Shown: positions 8,383 through 18,241 of the stretch, piece by piece
How the letters are laid out: the number at the start of each line of letters is the position of its first letter
How positions within the stretch are numbered: position 1 is the first letter of the stretch
DNA from: Streptomyces chrestomyceticus JCM 4735
GTDB lineage: Bacteria; Actinomycetota; Actinomycetes; Streptomycetales; Streptomycetaceae
Assembly: GCF_003865135.1 (NCBI RefSeq)
Contig: NZ_BHZC01000001.1
Coordinates: forward strand, 4,526,001-4,590,000
Reading direction: 5' to 3'
DNA: 64,000 nt
Translations under genes and position numbers: made by a program
The notes under the pieces: generated by a model
What the model was told of the DNA's origin: nothing
The model's input: only the letters and a program-made list of their open reading frames with translations
Database searches by the model: none

Positions 8383-11264
8383 GGCGACGCGTCGGGCCCG
8401 GCGTCCGGGTGCCCCTGATGCTCCGCGGCCGCCTTACGGTCGTACCGCTCCTTGGCCCACGCCAGCCCGGCCCCGTACAGCACCAGCACCGCCGTCAGCA
8501 GCCCGTAATAGAGGGGAGGCAGGGGCGCCATCCCCAGCAGCGGGCCCAGCGGCGACGGGGGCAGCAGCAGCCCGATCACGGCGAGCGCGCACACCGCGAG
8601 CCGGATCGGGCCGGGCGCCCGGCCTTCCGCCGAGCGGCGTCCGGTACGCAGCAGGTACATCACCAGCGCCTGCGTCAGCAGGTTCTCCGTGAACCACCCG
8701 GCGTGGAACGCGTCCTGGCCGCCCGGATCGCCGACCCCGTGCACCGCGAGGACCAGCACGCCGAACGTGGCCAGGTCGGCCGCCGCGTTGAGCAGGCCGA
8801 AACCGGTGATGTAGCGGAGCAGGTCGGCGGGGCGCAGGACGGCCGGCCGGCGCAGCGCGGCGGGCCCCGGCCGGTCGAAGGCGAACGCGAGCTGGACCGC
8901 GTCGAAGCACAGGTTCTGCACCAGGACCTGCGCCGGAAGCATCGGCAGGAACGGCAGCAGCAGCCCGGCGCCGAGCATGGCGATGACGTTGCCGAGGTTG
9001 GAGGAGAGGGTGATGCGCAGGTACGTGGCGATGTTGGCGCTGCTGCGGCGGCCCGCGACGATCGCACCGTCGATGGCGCCGAGGTCCTTCGAGGCGAGGA
9101 CCACGTCGGCCGCCTCACGGGTGACGTCGACGGCGTCGCGCGGGGCGATGCCCACGTCGCAGGCGTGCAGGGCGGGCAGGTCGTTGACGCCGTCGCCGAG
9201 GAAGCCGACGGTACGGGGCGGAGCCGCCACGGTCTCCGCGCCCGGTCCCGGCTCCGGGCCCGCCCCCGCCCGCAGCGCCGCCACGATCCGTGCCTTGTGC
9301 TCCGGCGTGCAGCGCGCGAAGGCCGTCGTGCGGGCGGCGAGCCGGGCGAGTTCCGCGTCGGTGAGGCCGTCGGTCCGGTCGGCCGTGACCACCGCGCCGG
9401 GCCCGGTGTCGAGTCCGAGTTCCCGGCAGACGTGGGTGACGGTGCCCGGATGGTCGCCGGTGAGGATCTTCACGGCGACACCGCGCCGCGCCAGGCCCGC
9501 ACAGGCCGCGGCGGCGGTCGGGGCGAGCGCGTCGCGCAGCCCGACGAAGCCGACGAGGGTCAGGCCGCGCTCGTCCGCCGGCGTGTAGCGGCGGCCGGGT
9601 CGGGCGGGCCGCTCGGTGACCGCGACGGCCAGCAGCCGCAGCCCGTCCGCCGTACGGTCGGCGACGAGCCGGGCCAGGCGGGCGCGGGCCGCGTCGTCCA
9701 GGTCGGAGTCCCCGCCCCCCGCACGGTCCGTACGGATCCGGGCGCAGCGCTCCAGTACGGCCTCGGGCGCGCCCTTGACCACGAGCGTGTGGGCGCCGAG
9801 CCGGAGTCCGGCCCGCGCGTCGGCGTCCGTACGGACCACCGCGCACGACGTGCGGCGTACCGGGTCGAAGGGCAGCGCGGCGATGCCCTCGTACGCCAGC
9901 AGTTCGTCGAAGTCGTCCTCGGCCGCCTCCAGGACCGCCTCGTCGAGCGCGTCCGGCGTGGGCAGCTCGGCGAGCTGGAGTGTCCACAGGCTGTTGACGG
10001 CCGCCCAGTGCAGCGGCTCGGGCGCCGGCCGCCCGTCGGGGCCGAGGGAGCAGTCCAGGACCGGACGGTCCTGGGTGAGGGTGCCGGTCTTGTCCGTACA
10101 CAGCACGTCGATCGCGCCGAGGTCGTGCAGCGCGGGCAGCCGCTTGACGATCACCTCGCCGCCGCGCGCGAGCAGCGCCGCGCCCCGGGCGAGCGCGGTG
10201 GTGACGATGACCGGCAGCATCTCGGGCGTGAGCCCGACCGCCACCGCGACGGCGAACGGCAGCGTCTCCAGGCCGCGGCCGCGCAGCGCGGCGTTGGCCA
10301 TCAGCACCAGCGGCGGCGTGAGCAGCATGAAGCGGATGAGGGTCCAGGAGACGCCGTTCACGGAGCGGTCGAAGGCGCTCGTGGGGCGCGTACGGCGGGT
10401 GTCGCGCGCCCCCGGACCGGGGACCGCGCCCTTTCCGGACGGCCGCCGGTACGGACCGGACCGGTACGTACCGGCGAAGACCGTGTCCGCGCCGGTCGCC
10501 AGCACCACGGCGGTGGCGCTGCCGGACGCGACGCTGCTGCCCTGGAAGCACAGCTCGGGCCGTGCGAAGAGATCCGGTCCGGCACCGGAAGTATCGATTC
10601 CGGCAGCGCCGGTACCGGAGGCGTCGACACCGTCCTCCCCCGGATACTTGGCCACCGGCGCCGACTCCCCCGTCAGCGGCGCCTGGCGCACCGTCAGCCC
10701 GCTCGCCCGCAGCACCCGCAGATCGGCGGGGACCAGGTCCCCCGGCCCGAGGCGGATCACATCGCCCGGCACCAGTTGGTCGACCGGTATCTCCCGGGTC
10801 GCCCCGGACCTCCGCTGCACCGTCGCCGTCGTGGCGATCAGCTCGCGCAGCGCCGCCGTGGACCGTTCGGCGCGGTACTCGCCGCTGGACCGCAGCACCG
10901 CGCTGACCACCACCAGTACCGCGATCACGCACGCCGCCCCCCAGGAGGCGACGGCGGCCGAGACCAGGGCCAGACAGAGCAGCACGGTCGTGAACGGGTC
11001 GCGCAGGCTGCGCACGAAGCGCCAGGACCGGCCGGCCGGCCGCCGTTCGGGCACCGTGTTGTCGCCGTACCGCAGCAGCCGCTCCTCGGCCTGCGCCTCG
11101 GTCAGGCCGCGCGGCCCGCTCTCCAGGGTCCGCAGGGTCTCCAGCGCCGTGAGTCCGGGGGTGTCGCGCAGCCGGACGCCGCTGTCCGCCCGTGCGTCCG
11201 GTGGTGCGGTGGTGCGCCGGCTCGGCTCCGCCTCCCCTTCCGTACGGGCGGACGCGGAGCCCAC
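8373..11264 (-). CDS. mgtA: MgtA-type magnesium-transporting P-type ATPase
   Basis: P-type ATPase of about 963 aa that would import Mg2+. The phosphorylation motif DKTGTLT has Asp391 (from the 11264 start); [13 protein letters not shown] and [10 protein letters not shown] are present. The signature VGLTPEMLP in the membrane region is specific to MgtA/MgtB-type importers. N-terminal cation-ATPase and C-terminal membrane domains are complete, with a Gly/Ala/Asp-rich insertion before the actuator-domain end. The start is uncertain: a GTG at 11264 or 11288 overlaps or abuts the upstream ArsR gene, implying translational coupling, while the ORF runs on to 11375. Confidence 0.88.
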   Translation of the reverse strand: MGSASARTEGEAEPSRRTTAPPDARADSGVRLRDTPGLTALETLRTLESGPRGLTEAQAEERLLRYGDNTVPERRPAGRSWRFVRSLRDPFTTVLLCLALVSAAVASWGAACVIAVLVVVSAVLRSSGEYRAERSTAALRELIATTATVQRRSGATREIPVDQLVPGDVIRLGPGDLVPADLRVLRASGLTVRQAPLTGESAPVAKYPGEDGVDASGTGAAGIDTSGAGPDLFARPELCFQGSSVASGSATAVVLATGADTVFAGTYRSGPYRRPSGKGAVPGPGARDTRRTRPTSAFDRSVNGVSWTLIRFMLLTPPLVLMANAALRGRGLETLPFAVAVAVGLTPEMLPVIVTTALARGAALLARGGEVIVKRLPALHDLGAIDVLCTDKTGTLTQDRPVLDCSLGPDGRPAPEPLHWAAVNSLWTLQLAELPTPDALDEAVLEAAEDDFDELLAYEGIAALPFDPVRRTSCAVVRTDADARAGLRLGAHTLVVKGAPEAVLERCARIRTDRAGGGDSDLDDAARARLARLVADRTADGLRLLAVAVTERPARPGRRYTPADERGLTLVGFVGLRDALAPTAAAACAGLARRGVAVKILTGDHPGTVTHVCRELGLDTGPGAVVTADRTDGLTDAELARLAARTTAFARCTPEHKARIVAALRAGAGPEPGPGAETVAAPPRTVGFLGDGVNDLPALHACDVGIAPRDAVDVTREAADVVLASKDLGAIDGAIVAGRRSSANIATYLRITLSSNLGNVIAMLGAGLLLPFLPMLPAQVLVQNLCFDAVQLAFAFDRPGPAALRRPAVLRPADLLRYITGFGLLNAAADLATFGVLVLAVHGVGDPGGQDAFHAGWFTENLLTQALVMYLLRTGRRSAEGRAPGPIRLAVCALAVIGLLLPPSPLGPLLGMAPLPPLYYGLLTAVLVLYGAGLAWAKERYDRKAAAEHQGHPDAGPDASPQP

Positions 11265-11271
11265 GGCCCTC

Positions 11272-11640
11272 TCAGGCGCCCAGGCCACGGACGCGTCCCG
11301 GAACCGCCGGGCCGTCGGACCGGCCCGTCCGGTCGGTAAGCTGCCCCACCAGCCACCGCACCATCGACACCACATCGGGGTCGTCCACCAGGTACACCAC
11401 GCGGCGGCCCTCGCGCCGCGACCGCACCAGCCCCGCCAGCTTGAGCTTCGCCAGGTGCTGGCTCACCGCGGGCAGCGCGCCGCCCACCCGCTCGGCCAGC
11501 CCGCTCACGTCGCACTCGCCGCCCGCCAGCACCCAGACGATGTGCAGGCGCGCGGGCGACGCGAGCAGCCCGAACGTCGCCGCGGCCTCCGTCAGCACCT
11601 CGGCCGACGGATCCGCCACGTCCTCGACGCCACTCGTCAC
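11272..11640 (-). CDS. ArsR/SmtB-family regulator
   Basis: Winged-helix repressor of 122 aa. Residues about 20-95 form the ArsR domain (ASPARLHIVWVLAGGECDVSGLAERVG, then PAVSQHLAKLKLAGLV and the wing RREGRRVVYLVDDPDVV). One cysteine in the alpha-3 region (GECDVSGL) may contribute to metal sensing, but no full known metal site can be read. The GTG at 11640 has GGAGAG five bases upstream. It ends within a few bases of the MgtA-type ATPase start, so it very likely regulates that operon. A tandem 21-bp repeat lies 83 bp upstream of its start. Confidence 0.9.
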   Translation of the reverse strand: MTSGVEDVADPSAEVLTEAAATFGLLASPARLHIVWVLAGGECDVSGLAERVGGALPAVSQHLAKLKLAGLVRSRREGRRVVYLVDDPDVVSMVRWLVGQLTDRTGRSDGPAVPGRVRGLGA

Positions 11641-12239
11641 AGCCGCTCTCCATCCGCCCAGGGCCGCCCAGGGACGGGCCCGTGCCCCCGAAAGGTCCCA
11701 GTCTAGGTGCCGGGCGCCCGGCACTCCCGTACGAATGAGGACCACTCCCGTACGCATGAGGACCTGCTCGCGGCCCCGCTCCCGTACGGCGCGGCCCGGC
11801 TCCCGGTACGGCAGAAGCCCCGGTCCCGGGCCCGAGGACCCGGAGCCGGGGCTCCGTCGTACGGTCGGGGGAAACGGCAACGGGGGGACATGCCGTTTCC
11901 CCCGATGGTGGACCGGGCCCCAAAGTCCGCGCCGCAGTCAGGGGGGAAGCTCGCGACGTGGACCCCGCAGCGAGGCCCGTGTCCCGTGCCCGGCGCATTC
12001 CTGCCAGATCCGCGGGGCACACGACCATCCTGCTCGGCGCGCCCCTTACGGAACGCAGGCAAAGGGCCTCCCTCCAAGGGCCTTTGGTCCTCAAAGTCAC
12101 GGCCGGCCCACTCGCCCCACCGCCCTCCCCTCTCCCTCCCGTCGGCTCCACCCCTGTTACGGAAGTGGTTACACTCACCCGGTCTGCACGCTGGGGAAGG
12201 GCGGGCGGGAGCTGCCGTAGGGGAGACGGGGACAGTCAG
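11641..12239. other. 600-bp intergenic region with repeats
   Basis: Gap between the ArsR gene (minus) and a small membrane-protein gene (plus). It holds the tandem 21-bp repeat at 11723-11764 and several CCGTACG-rich stretches. No reading frame with family resemblance was found on either strand; the long frames here are shadows. Confidence 0.5.
11723..11764. promoter_or_regulatory. tandem 21-bp direct repeat, candidate ArsR operator
   Basis: Two abutting copies of actcccgtacg(a/c)atgagg-type sequence (11723-11743 and 11744-11764) differ at a single base. Each contains the palindromic CGTACG core. The spacing of two helical turns and the position upstream of the ArsR-ATPase operon suggest cooperative repressor binding. 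Confidence 0.55.
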
Positions 12240-12404
12240 ATGGCGCAAGCGAAGAAGATCGCGCTGTACGTGGTGGCCGTCTTCGTCCTGTACACGATCA
12301 TCACGTCCCCGGCACGCGCCGCCGATCTCGTGCAGATAGGGTTCGAGGGCATTTCGTCGGCCGCTCACGGTGTCGGCGAGTTCATGACCCAGCTGATCTC
12401 GTAG
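12240..12404 (+). CDS. small conserved Streptomyces membrane protein
   Basis: Protein of 54 aa with one N-terminal hydrophobic segment (IALYVVAVFVLYTIITSP) followed by an amphipathic stretch (ADLVQIGFEGISSAAHGV). It could be a secreted or membrane-anchored microprotein. The ATG at 12240 follows GGGGACAGTCAG; the frame is open far upstream without resemblance to anything. Function unknown. Confidence 0.7.
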   Translation: MAQAKKIALYVVAVFVLYTIITSPARAADLVQIGFEGISSAAHGVGEFMTQLIS

Positions 12405-12486
12405 GACGCGCCGGCCGTACGCAGACGTGCGGAGCGGGACGTACGGCGCGGGACGGCCACGGGCCGACCGTACGGAGGACCGCCCA

Positions 12487-12780
12487 GTGATACGCCACCT
12501 GGTTCTTTTCAAGCTCAACGACGGTGTCGGACGTGACGAGCCGCGGGTCGTGGCCGGCGCGAAGGCGTTCCGGGAGCTGGCCGACCAGATCCCCGAGCTG
12601 GAGTTCTGGGAGTGCGCCTGGAACATCACGGACCGGCCGATCGCGTACGACTTCGCCGTGAACTCCGCCGTCGCCGACACGGACGCCCTCAAGCGCTATA
12701 TCGAACACCCGGCCCATCAGGCCGCCGCCGGGCAGTGGCGCGAGTTCGCCACCTGGGTGATCGCCGACTACGAGTTCTGA
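12487..12780 (+). CDS. Dabb-family (stress-responsive alpha/beta barrel) protein
   Basis: Dimeric ferredoxin-like-barrel protein of 97 aa. It shows the Dabb pattern: VIRHLVLFKLND at the N-terminus with the conserved His, then a helix (GAKAFRELADQIPEL), YDFAVNSAVADTDALKRYIEHPAHQ and a final strand (WVIADYEF). The GTG at 12487 has GGAGG eight bases upstream. Members have diverse or unknown roles. It precedes the two sigma-factor genes in the same direction, 234 bp away. Confidence 0.9.
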   Translation: MIRHLVLFKLNDGVGRDEPRVVAGAKAFRELADQIPELEFWECAWNITDRPIAYDFAVNSAVADTDALKRYIEHPAHQAAAGQWREFATWVIADYEF

Positions 12781-13014
12781 GCCGCGGCCCCGGCCGGGCG
12801 CACGGGCGCCGTCCCGCCTTCGGCCCACCCCTCGCCCCGCCCCTCGTCCCGCCTCGCGGGCGAGGGGCTTCTTCCTGCCGGCCCCGGCCGTGCGTACGCC
12901 TCCTCGACGATCAACTCTGCCATCAACACGGCGTTATACGGTGCTTGCACACAGTGCACATGTCTTGTGATGCTATGACCGCTTTTGCCGGTTGAATGGA
13001 CTGAGAAGGGTGGC

Positions 13015-13824
13015 GTGCCCGTGACGGCCCGAACTGCGCCCAAGGCGCCATCCCGCGAGAGCAGGAGCGCGGACACACGGGCACTCACGCAGGTGCTGTT
13101 CGCCGAGCTCACGAGCCTGGAGCCGGGCACACCGGAGCACGCCCGGGTGCGCGCCGCCCTGATCGAGGCCAATCTGCCGCTGGTCCGCTACGCGGCGGCA
13201 CGTTTCCGCAGCCGTAACGAGCCGATGGAGGACGTCGTCCAGGTCGGCACGATCGGCCTCATCAACGCCATCGACCGCTTCGACCCCGGCCGGGGGGTCC
13301 AGTTCCCCACCTTCGCGATGCCGACCGTGGTCGGCGAGATCAAGCGCTACTTCCGGGACAATGTGCGCACCGTCCACGTACCGCGCCGCCTCCACGAGCT
13401 GTGGGTGCAGGTCAACGGCGCCACGGAGGACCTGACCGTGCTGCACGGCCGGTCGCCGACGACCGCGGAGATCGCCGAACGGCTCAAGATCGGTGAGGAC
13501 GAGGTGCTGGCCTGTCTGGAGGCGGGCCGCTCGTACCACGCGACCTCCCTGGAGGCCGCCCAGGAGGGTGACGGCCTGCCGGGCCTGCTGGACCGGCTCG
13601 GGTACGAGGATCCGGAGCTGGCCGGGGTCGAGCACCGGGACCTCGTCCGGCACCTCCTCGTCCAGCTCCCCGAGCGCGAGCAGCGCATCCTGCTCCTTCG
13701 TTACTACAGCAACTTGACGCAATCTCAGATCAGCGCCGAGCTGGGGGTGTCGCAGATGCACGTGTCGCGGCTACTGTCGCGGAGCTTCGCACGACTGCGG
13801 TCCGCAAACAGGATCGAAGCCTAA
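13015..13824 (+). CDS. SigB/SigF/SigG-subfamily sigma factor (first of tandem pair)
   Basis: Alternative sigma factor of 269 aa. It has region 2 ([34 protein letters not shown]), region 3 ([13 protein letters not shown]) and region 4 ([37 protein letters not shown]). The GTG at 13015 follows GAGAAGGG; a TTG at 12985 is the longer alternative. The arrangement of two adjacent members recalls the sigN-sigF pair of S. coelicolor, but which gene corresponds to which cannot be decided by eye. No anti-sigma factor is adjacent. A likely role is in stress or development. Confidence 0.9.
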   Translation: MPVTARTAPKAPSRESRSADTRALTQVLFAELTSLEPGTPEHARVRAALIEANLPLVRYAAARFRSRNEPMEDVVQVGTIGLINAIDRFDPGRGVQFPTFAMPTVVGEIKRYFRDNVRTVHVPRRLHELWVQVNGATEDLTVLHGRSPTTAEIAERLKIGEDEVLACLEAGRSYHATSLEAAQEGDGLPGLLDRLGYEDPELAGVEHRDLVRHLLVQLPEREQRILLLRYYSNLTQSQISAELGVSQMHVSRLLSRSFARLRSANRIEA

Positions 13825-13840
13825 CCGGGACGGGCTACCC

Positions 13841-13906
13841 GTTCCTGCACAGATATGTCGACATGGCGCTACAGCGTGTTGCCGACATGTGACATTCTGC
13901 AGGAAC
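13841..13906. promoter_or_regulatory. long-range inverted repeat upstream of second sigma gene
   Basis: GTTCCTGCA (13841-13849) and its exact complement TGCAGGAAC (13898-13906) flank a region that also holds the perfect palindrome ATGTCGACAT (13855-13864). The element lies in the 190-bp gap between the sigma genes; it could be an attenuator of the first transcript or a regulatory site for the second gene. Confidence 0.5.
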
Positions 13907-14015
13907 CGCGTTTGCCGTGGCGCCGCCTCCGGTATTCAGGTGGAGGCATAAGTTCTCGGTTCCGCCGCGGACCGAGGGCGCCGCAGCGACCCGACCGCGA
14001 CCTCAAGGGGGTGGC

Positions 14016-14852
14016 ATGTCCGTAGAACTGGGCAGCTCGAAGGTGCTTCCCGCGATTCCCGCGCCGGCACCACATGTGCACGACGACGACGCTCTCAACA
14101 CCCGTACGCTCTCCCGCTCCCTCTTCCTGCGGCTGGCCACGCTCGACAAGGACAGCCCGGAGCGCACGTACGTACGCGACACGCTCATCGAACTGAACCT
14201 GCCGCTGGTGCGTTACGCGGCGGCACGATTCCGCAGTCGCAACGAGCCGATGGAGGACATCGTCCAGGTCGGCACGATCGGTCTGATCAAGGCCATCGAC
14301 CGTTTCGATTGCGAACGCGGCGTCGAATTCCCGACGTTCGCGATGCCGACGGTGGTCGGCGAGATCAAGCGCTTCTTCCGCGACACCTCGTGGTCGGTCC
14401 GCGTCCCGCGCCGCCTCCAGGAGCTGCGCCTCGCCCTGACGAAGGCCAGCGACGAACTGGCCCAGAAGCTCGACCGCTCCCCCACCGTCACCGAACTGGC
14501 CCAGTGCCTCGGCGTGTCCGAGGAGGACGTCGTCGACGGCCTCGCGGTCGGCAACGCCTACACCGCCTCCTCGCTCGACTCCCCGTCCCCCGAGGACGAC
14601 GGCGGCGAGGGCTCCCTCGCGGACCGCCTGGGCTACGAGGACAGCGCGCTGGAGGGCGTCGAGTACCGCGAGTCCCTCAAGCCCCTGCTGGCCAAACTCC
14701 CGCCCCGGGAGCGCCAGATCATCATGCTGCGCTTCTTCGCCAACATGACCCAGTCCCAGATCGGCGAAGAGGTCGGCATCTCCCAGATGCACGTCTCCCG
14801 CCTGCTCACCCGCACCCTGGCCACCCTGCGCGACGGCCTGATCTCGGACTGA
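14016..14852 (+). CDS. SigB/SigF/SigG-subfamily sigma factor (second of tandem pair)
   Basis: Alternative sigma factor of 278 aa, closely similar to the preceding gene throughout regions 2-4 (shared [20 protein letters not shown] and [15 protein letters not shown]) but with a distinct N-terminus (MSVELGSSKVLPAIP). Region 4 is LPPRERQIIMLRFFANMTQSQIGEEVGIS. The ATG at 14016 follows AAGGGGGTGGC; the frame is open upstream to 13917. The pair probably arose by tandem duplication with divergence in the promoter-recognition regions. No partner-switching genes lie next to it. Confidence 0.9.
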   Translation: MSVELGSSKVLPAIPAPAPHVHDDDALNTRTLSRSLFLRLATLDKDSPERTYVRDTLIELNLPLVRYAAARFRSRNEPMEDIVQVGTIGLIKAIDRFDCERGVEFPTFAMPTVVGEIKRFFRDTSWSVRVPRRLQELRLALTKASDELAQKLDRSPTVTELAQCLGVSEEDVVDGLAVGNAYTASSLDSPSPEDDGGEGSLADRLGYEDSALEGVEYRESLKPLLAKLPPRERQIIMLRFFANMTQSQIGEEVGISQMHVSRLLTRTLATLRDGLISD

Positions 14853-14979
14853 GCCCGGGCCCGGCCCACACCTCGCCGGACCGGCCGGTCGCCACCGTCC
14901 GGCCCCCGCTCCCCGTACGGGCCGACGCCCTGCCGTACCGGGCCTATGCAACTGACGTACCGTCAGTGACACTGGCCCG

Positions 14980-15897
14980 ATGCGACGGACCACGCGCGCC
15001 CCGAGAACCGCAAGTGCTCCCCGTACCCGCTCCGCCTCGCAGGCTCACCTGCCCCTGCGCCTTTTGCGCGCCTCGTTCCTCCCGCGGTCATCACCCGTCC
15101 CGCGCGTCCTCCTGCCGGCCACCGCCCTGCTCCTGGCCGCGCTGCTCACCGCCTGCGGCAGCGACAACGGCCGCGGCCACGCCGCACTGGGCGCCGCCGG
15201 CCCGGCGGACGACCGGTCCCCGACCGGACCGGTACCCCCGCACGAGGGGATCACTCTCACCCCGCTGGACGGAGACGGAGCCCCCGCGACCGGCAACGGC
15301 TCACCCCCGTACGCCTCCTCATCGCCGACGGGCTCCGACACATCCGCCACACCCGGCTCAGGCGGCGCGCCCCCGGCCGCCCCGAATCCCGCCACGGGCA
15401 GCCGCAACGGTGACGGCAGCAGCCGTGCAGCCGATCAGACCAGTACCCCCGGCACCCCGCCCGGACGCCCCTCCGAAGCCCCACCTCAGCGTCCACCAGC
15501 GCGCCCCACGGCCCCTCCCGGCCCTGGCCCCGCCCCCAGCCCTCGGCCAACCCCCACTCCCACGCCCACTCCGGCCCCCAAACCCAACACCCCTCCCCAC
15601 CTCACCACCGGCCCCGTCAACCGCACCGGCGCCGACGTCCGCTGGTGCGAAAACGTCTCCCTCACCCTGCGCAACACCGGTGGCCGCCCCGTCACTTCGG
15701 GCACCGTCACCTTCGGCACCCACATCATCGGCGCCCTGGGCATCGACTGGACCACCCGCACCTCCACCCACCCACTCCCCACCCCCATCACCGGCCACAC
15801 GCACCGCACGGCCACCTGGCGCGTCTGCGTGTCGGCCTGGCGCGTGCCGCTGGGGATGCACATCGAGACGCGAGACGTACGCGTTGACTGGCACTGA
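14980..15897 (+). CDS. Pro-rich lipoprotein, function unknown
   Basis: Predicted lipoprotein of 305 aa. An unusually long basic N-terminus (about 38 residues) precedes a hydrophobic segment and the lipobox LLTAC. The middle is a low-complexity Pro/Thr/Ser/Ala linker (about 80-205). The C-terminal 95 residues form a compact domain with two cysteines (DVRWCENVSLTLRNTGG and TATWRVCVSAW) that looks like a small beta-sandwich. No family is recognised. The stop codon lies 59 bp before the methyltransferase ATG, and a TTG in the methyltransferase frame overlaps the end of this gene, so the two are probably co-transcribed. Confidence 0.75.
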   Translation: MRRTTRAPRTASAPRTRSASQAHLPLRLLRASFLPRSSPVPRVLLPATALLLAALLTACGSDNGRGHAALGAAGPADDRSPTGPVPPHEGITLTPLDGDGAPATGNGSPPYASSSPTGSDTSATPGSGGAPPAAPNPATGSRNGDGSSRAADQTSTPGTPPGRPSEAPPQRPPARPTAPPGPGPAPSPRPTPTPTPTPAPKPNTPPHLTTGPVNRTGADVRWCENVSLTLRNTGGRPVTSGTVTFGTHIIGALGIDWTTRTSTHPLPTPITGHTHRTATWRVCVSAWRVPLGMHIETRDVRVDWH

Positions 15898-15955
15898 CAG
15901 GCCGGAACGCACCGCTCCACCCCCACTCGGCCTCAACCACCATCACTTTCAGGCC

Positions 15956-17077
15956 ATGCATCACCTCGACGCCCAAGGCGCGTTCGAGCGCCCTTGGATG
16001 CGCGCGGTCTTCCGCGCCGTCCCCCGGGACGCGTTCGCGCCCGACACCGTCTGGGTGTGGCACTCCGACGACGACCGGTACCACCCCGTCGCGCGCGCCG
16101 ACGACGAGCAGCGGTGGGCGGCGTTGGTCCACCACCCCACCGAGCCCGTGGTCACGCAGGTGGACGACGGTCGCCCCGCGCACGCCGACGGTACGGGCCG
16201 GCTGCCCACGAGTTCGCTCAGCGCGGCCGACGCCGTACTGACCACCCTCGCCGCCACCGACCCGGACCCCGGCAGCCGGGTACTGCACATCGGCACCGGT
16301 ACGGGCTACGACTCGGCGTTGCTGTGCGAGCGGGTCGGCGCCGCCGACCTCACCACCGTCGAAGTCGACCGCACGCTGGCCGACACCGCTCGCGCGCGGC
16401 TGTCCGGCCTCGGCTACCGGCCCCGCGTGATCTGCGCGGACGGCGAGGGCGGCTGTGCGCAGGGCGCCCCGTACGACCGCGTCCTCTGTACGGCGTCGCT
16501 GTCCCGCGTCCCCGCCGCCTGGATCGCCCAGTGCGCCCCCGGCGCGCGCATCGTCACGCCGTGGAAGTCCACACTCCAGCCCGCCGGCCTGGCCGTCCTG
16601 GCCGTCGGCGCCGACGGCCGCGCCACCGGCGGCCGTTTCGGCATGCCGCTGACGTTCATGGACCTGCGCGGCCAGCGCCGCGCCGACAACCCGCTCCCGC
16701 GCGTCTACACCCCACAGCGGTGGTCGGAGAGCCGGTACGGCACGGCCACGCTCCCGCCGGACTTCCTCGACGACTTCCACGCCCGCTTCGCACTCGGCCT
16801 CCAGTTGCCCGGCGTCCACGCGACCCGTACGCCCACACCGGACGCCGTCCCCGCCTGGTGGCTGTCGACGGACACTGCCTGGGCCTACGTGTGCGCCGGG
16901 GAGACGTACCAGTGGGGCGACCGCGACTTGGCCACCGAGGCCGAGCGGGCCTATGAGTGGTGGCTGACGGCGGGCAGGCCGGAAGTCTTCGACTTCGGCA
17001 TGACGGTGGACGGTGACGACCACCGGACGTGGTTCAGGTCGGAGGAGGACGGGCCGAGCTGGCCGGTGGGCCCGTAA
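15956..17077 (+). CDS. PIMT-like methyltransferase resembling TgmC
   Basis: SAM-dependent methyltransferase of 373 aa related to protein-L-isoaspartate O-methyltransferase. It has motif I VLHIGTGTGYDSALL, then TTVEVDRTLADTARARL and PYDRVLCTASLSRVP. It carries the same C-terminal extension as the TgmC protein at 25737-26864 (AYEWWLTAGRPEVFDFGMTV corresponds to RRWRADGSPPLERFGIAV). No precursor peptide or ATP-grasp gene is next to it. Start choice: ATG 15956 is preferred; a TTG at 15884 would overlap the lipoprotein gene and remains possible. The natural substrate is unknown; it could be a damaged protein or a peptide made elsewhere. Confidence 0.85.
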   Translation: MHHLDAQGAFERPWMRAVFRAVPRDAFAPDTVWVWHSDDDRYHPVARADDEQRWAALVHHPTEPVVTQVDDGRPAHADGTGRLPTSSLSAADAVLTTLAATDPDPGSRVLHIGTGTGYDSALLCERVGAADLTTVEVDRTLADTARARLSGLGYRPRVICADGEGGCAQGAPYDRVLCTASLSRVPAAWIAQCAPGARIVTPWKSTLQPAGLAVLAVGADGRATGGRFGMPLTFMDLRGQRRADNPLPRVYTPQRWSESRYGTATLPPDFLDDFHARFALGLQLPGVHATRTPTPDAVPAWWLSTDTAWAYVCAGETYQWGDRDLATEAERAYEWWLTAGRPEVFDFGMTVDGDDHRTWFRSEEDGPSWPVGP

Positions 17078-17305
17078 GAAGACGAAGGCGCGCGGAGGCG
17101 CACGCGGGGGTGTGCGGGTGTCCGGACGCGCGGCCCGCCCCCGAGGCCCTATCAGGGTCGTCACCCCGCAGACTGATCGCCGACGAGACCGGAGGCTGAT
17201 TCCTTCTGGCCACCCGCGCACTACCTTCAACTCCTGTCACAGCCAACGACGTAGGCCCCGAAGCGGGGACATGCGCGGAAGCCGATCAGGAGCGGGGAGC
17301 AGGCC

Positions 17306-18241
17306 ATGGGGCGGAAGCAGAGACGAGCGGAGCGCGCGGAGCGCCGGGTGGGCGCGCGTGCCGGGGCAGCACTCGGAGCGGTCGCACTCGCCGTCGCCCT
17401 GACCACGACCGTGGGCCTCGCGGGCCCGGCCCAGGCCATGTCCGGCGGCACGCAACTCCCCCGGCCGGGCGCCGCGCCCTGGCTCGCGACGCTGGCCGAG
17501 AAAGGCGACACCCCGCTGCTGGACCGGGCGTCCTGCGGTGGCGTCCTCGTCGCACCCGACCGCATCCTCACCGCGGCCCACTGCGTGAACGGTGTGGACG
17601 TAGAACGCATGGAAGTCCACCTGGGTTCCTCGGTCCTCTCGCAGGACCCCGGCACCGTACGCACCATACGCAGCGCCACCCTGCACCCGCGCTACGAACT
17701 CCTGCCGTCCCCCGTCGCCCCCGACCGTCCGGAACTGTCCTCGGCCGCCTACGACCTGGCCGAACTCCGCCTCAGCGAGCCGGTACACGGCATCAGGCCG
17801 CTCCCCGTCGTCCAGCACCGGCCCCGCCCAGGCACCCCCGTATCGATCTTCAGTCACGGTACGACGGCCGCCCCGGACCCGTCCCGGCCCGGCGCGGAGA
17901 TCCGCGGCGACGTGCTTCGCCGCGGCGACCTCACCGTACGAGGACACGAGCAGTGCGCCGCGCAGACGCCCGCGGTGGTGAACAAGGCATCGGTCTTCTG
18001 CGCCCGGGACGCACGCGCCGTCCGCTCGGACCGCACCGCCACGACCATGTGCTTCGGCGACAGCGGCAGCCCGCTGGTGGCCTGGGGCCGGCGCGGCCCC
18101 GTACTGACCGGCATCTTCAGTTTCGCGGGCGAGACCGCCGGCAAGGTCTGCGGGCAGCCCGCCGACGCGGCGTTCGCCGACGTGCCGGCACTGCTGCCGG
18201 AGCTGCGCGCCACCGCGCGCCCGAGTGGCGGCCGGGCATGA
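17306..18241 (+). CDS. secreted trypsin-like serine protease
   Basis: Chymotrypsin-fold (S1) protease of 311 aa with a basic, twin-Arg-like N-terminus and a signal peptide ending near PAQAMSGG. The catalytic triad can be read as His92 in TAAHC, Asp150 in AAYDLAELRL and Ser253 in CFGDSGSP. Four or more cysteines could form the usual disulfides. There is little propeptide. The stop codon overlaps the ATG of the ankyrin gene (ATGA), so the two are translationally coupled. Confidence 0.92.
   Translation: MGRKQRRAERAERRVGARAGAALGAVALAVALTTTVGLAGPAQAMSGGTQLPRPGAAPWLATLAEKGDTPLLDRASCGGVLVAPDRILTAAHCVNGVDVERMEVHLGSSVLSQDPGTVRTIRSATLHPRYELLPSPVAPDRPELSSAAYDLAELRLSEPVHGIRPLPVVQHRPRPGTPVSIFSHGTTAAPDPSRPGAEIRGDVLRRGDLTVRGHEQCAAQTPAVVNKASVFCARDARAVRSDRTATTMCFGDSGSPLVAWGRRGPVLTGIFSFAGETAGKVCGQPADAAFADVPALLPELRATARPSGGRA

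Noticed and set aside
7206..11339. 1377-aa open frame on the plus strand
   Set aside because: It is antisense to the MgtA-type ATPase and out of frame with the LCP gene, with Arg/Gly-rich nonsense composition.
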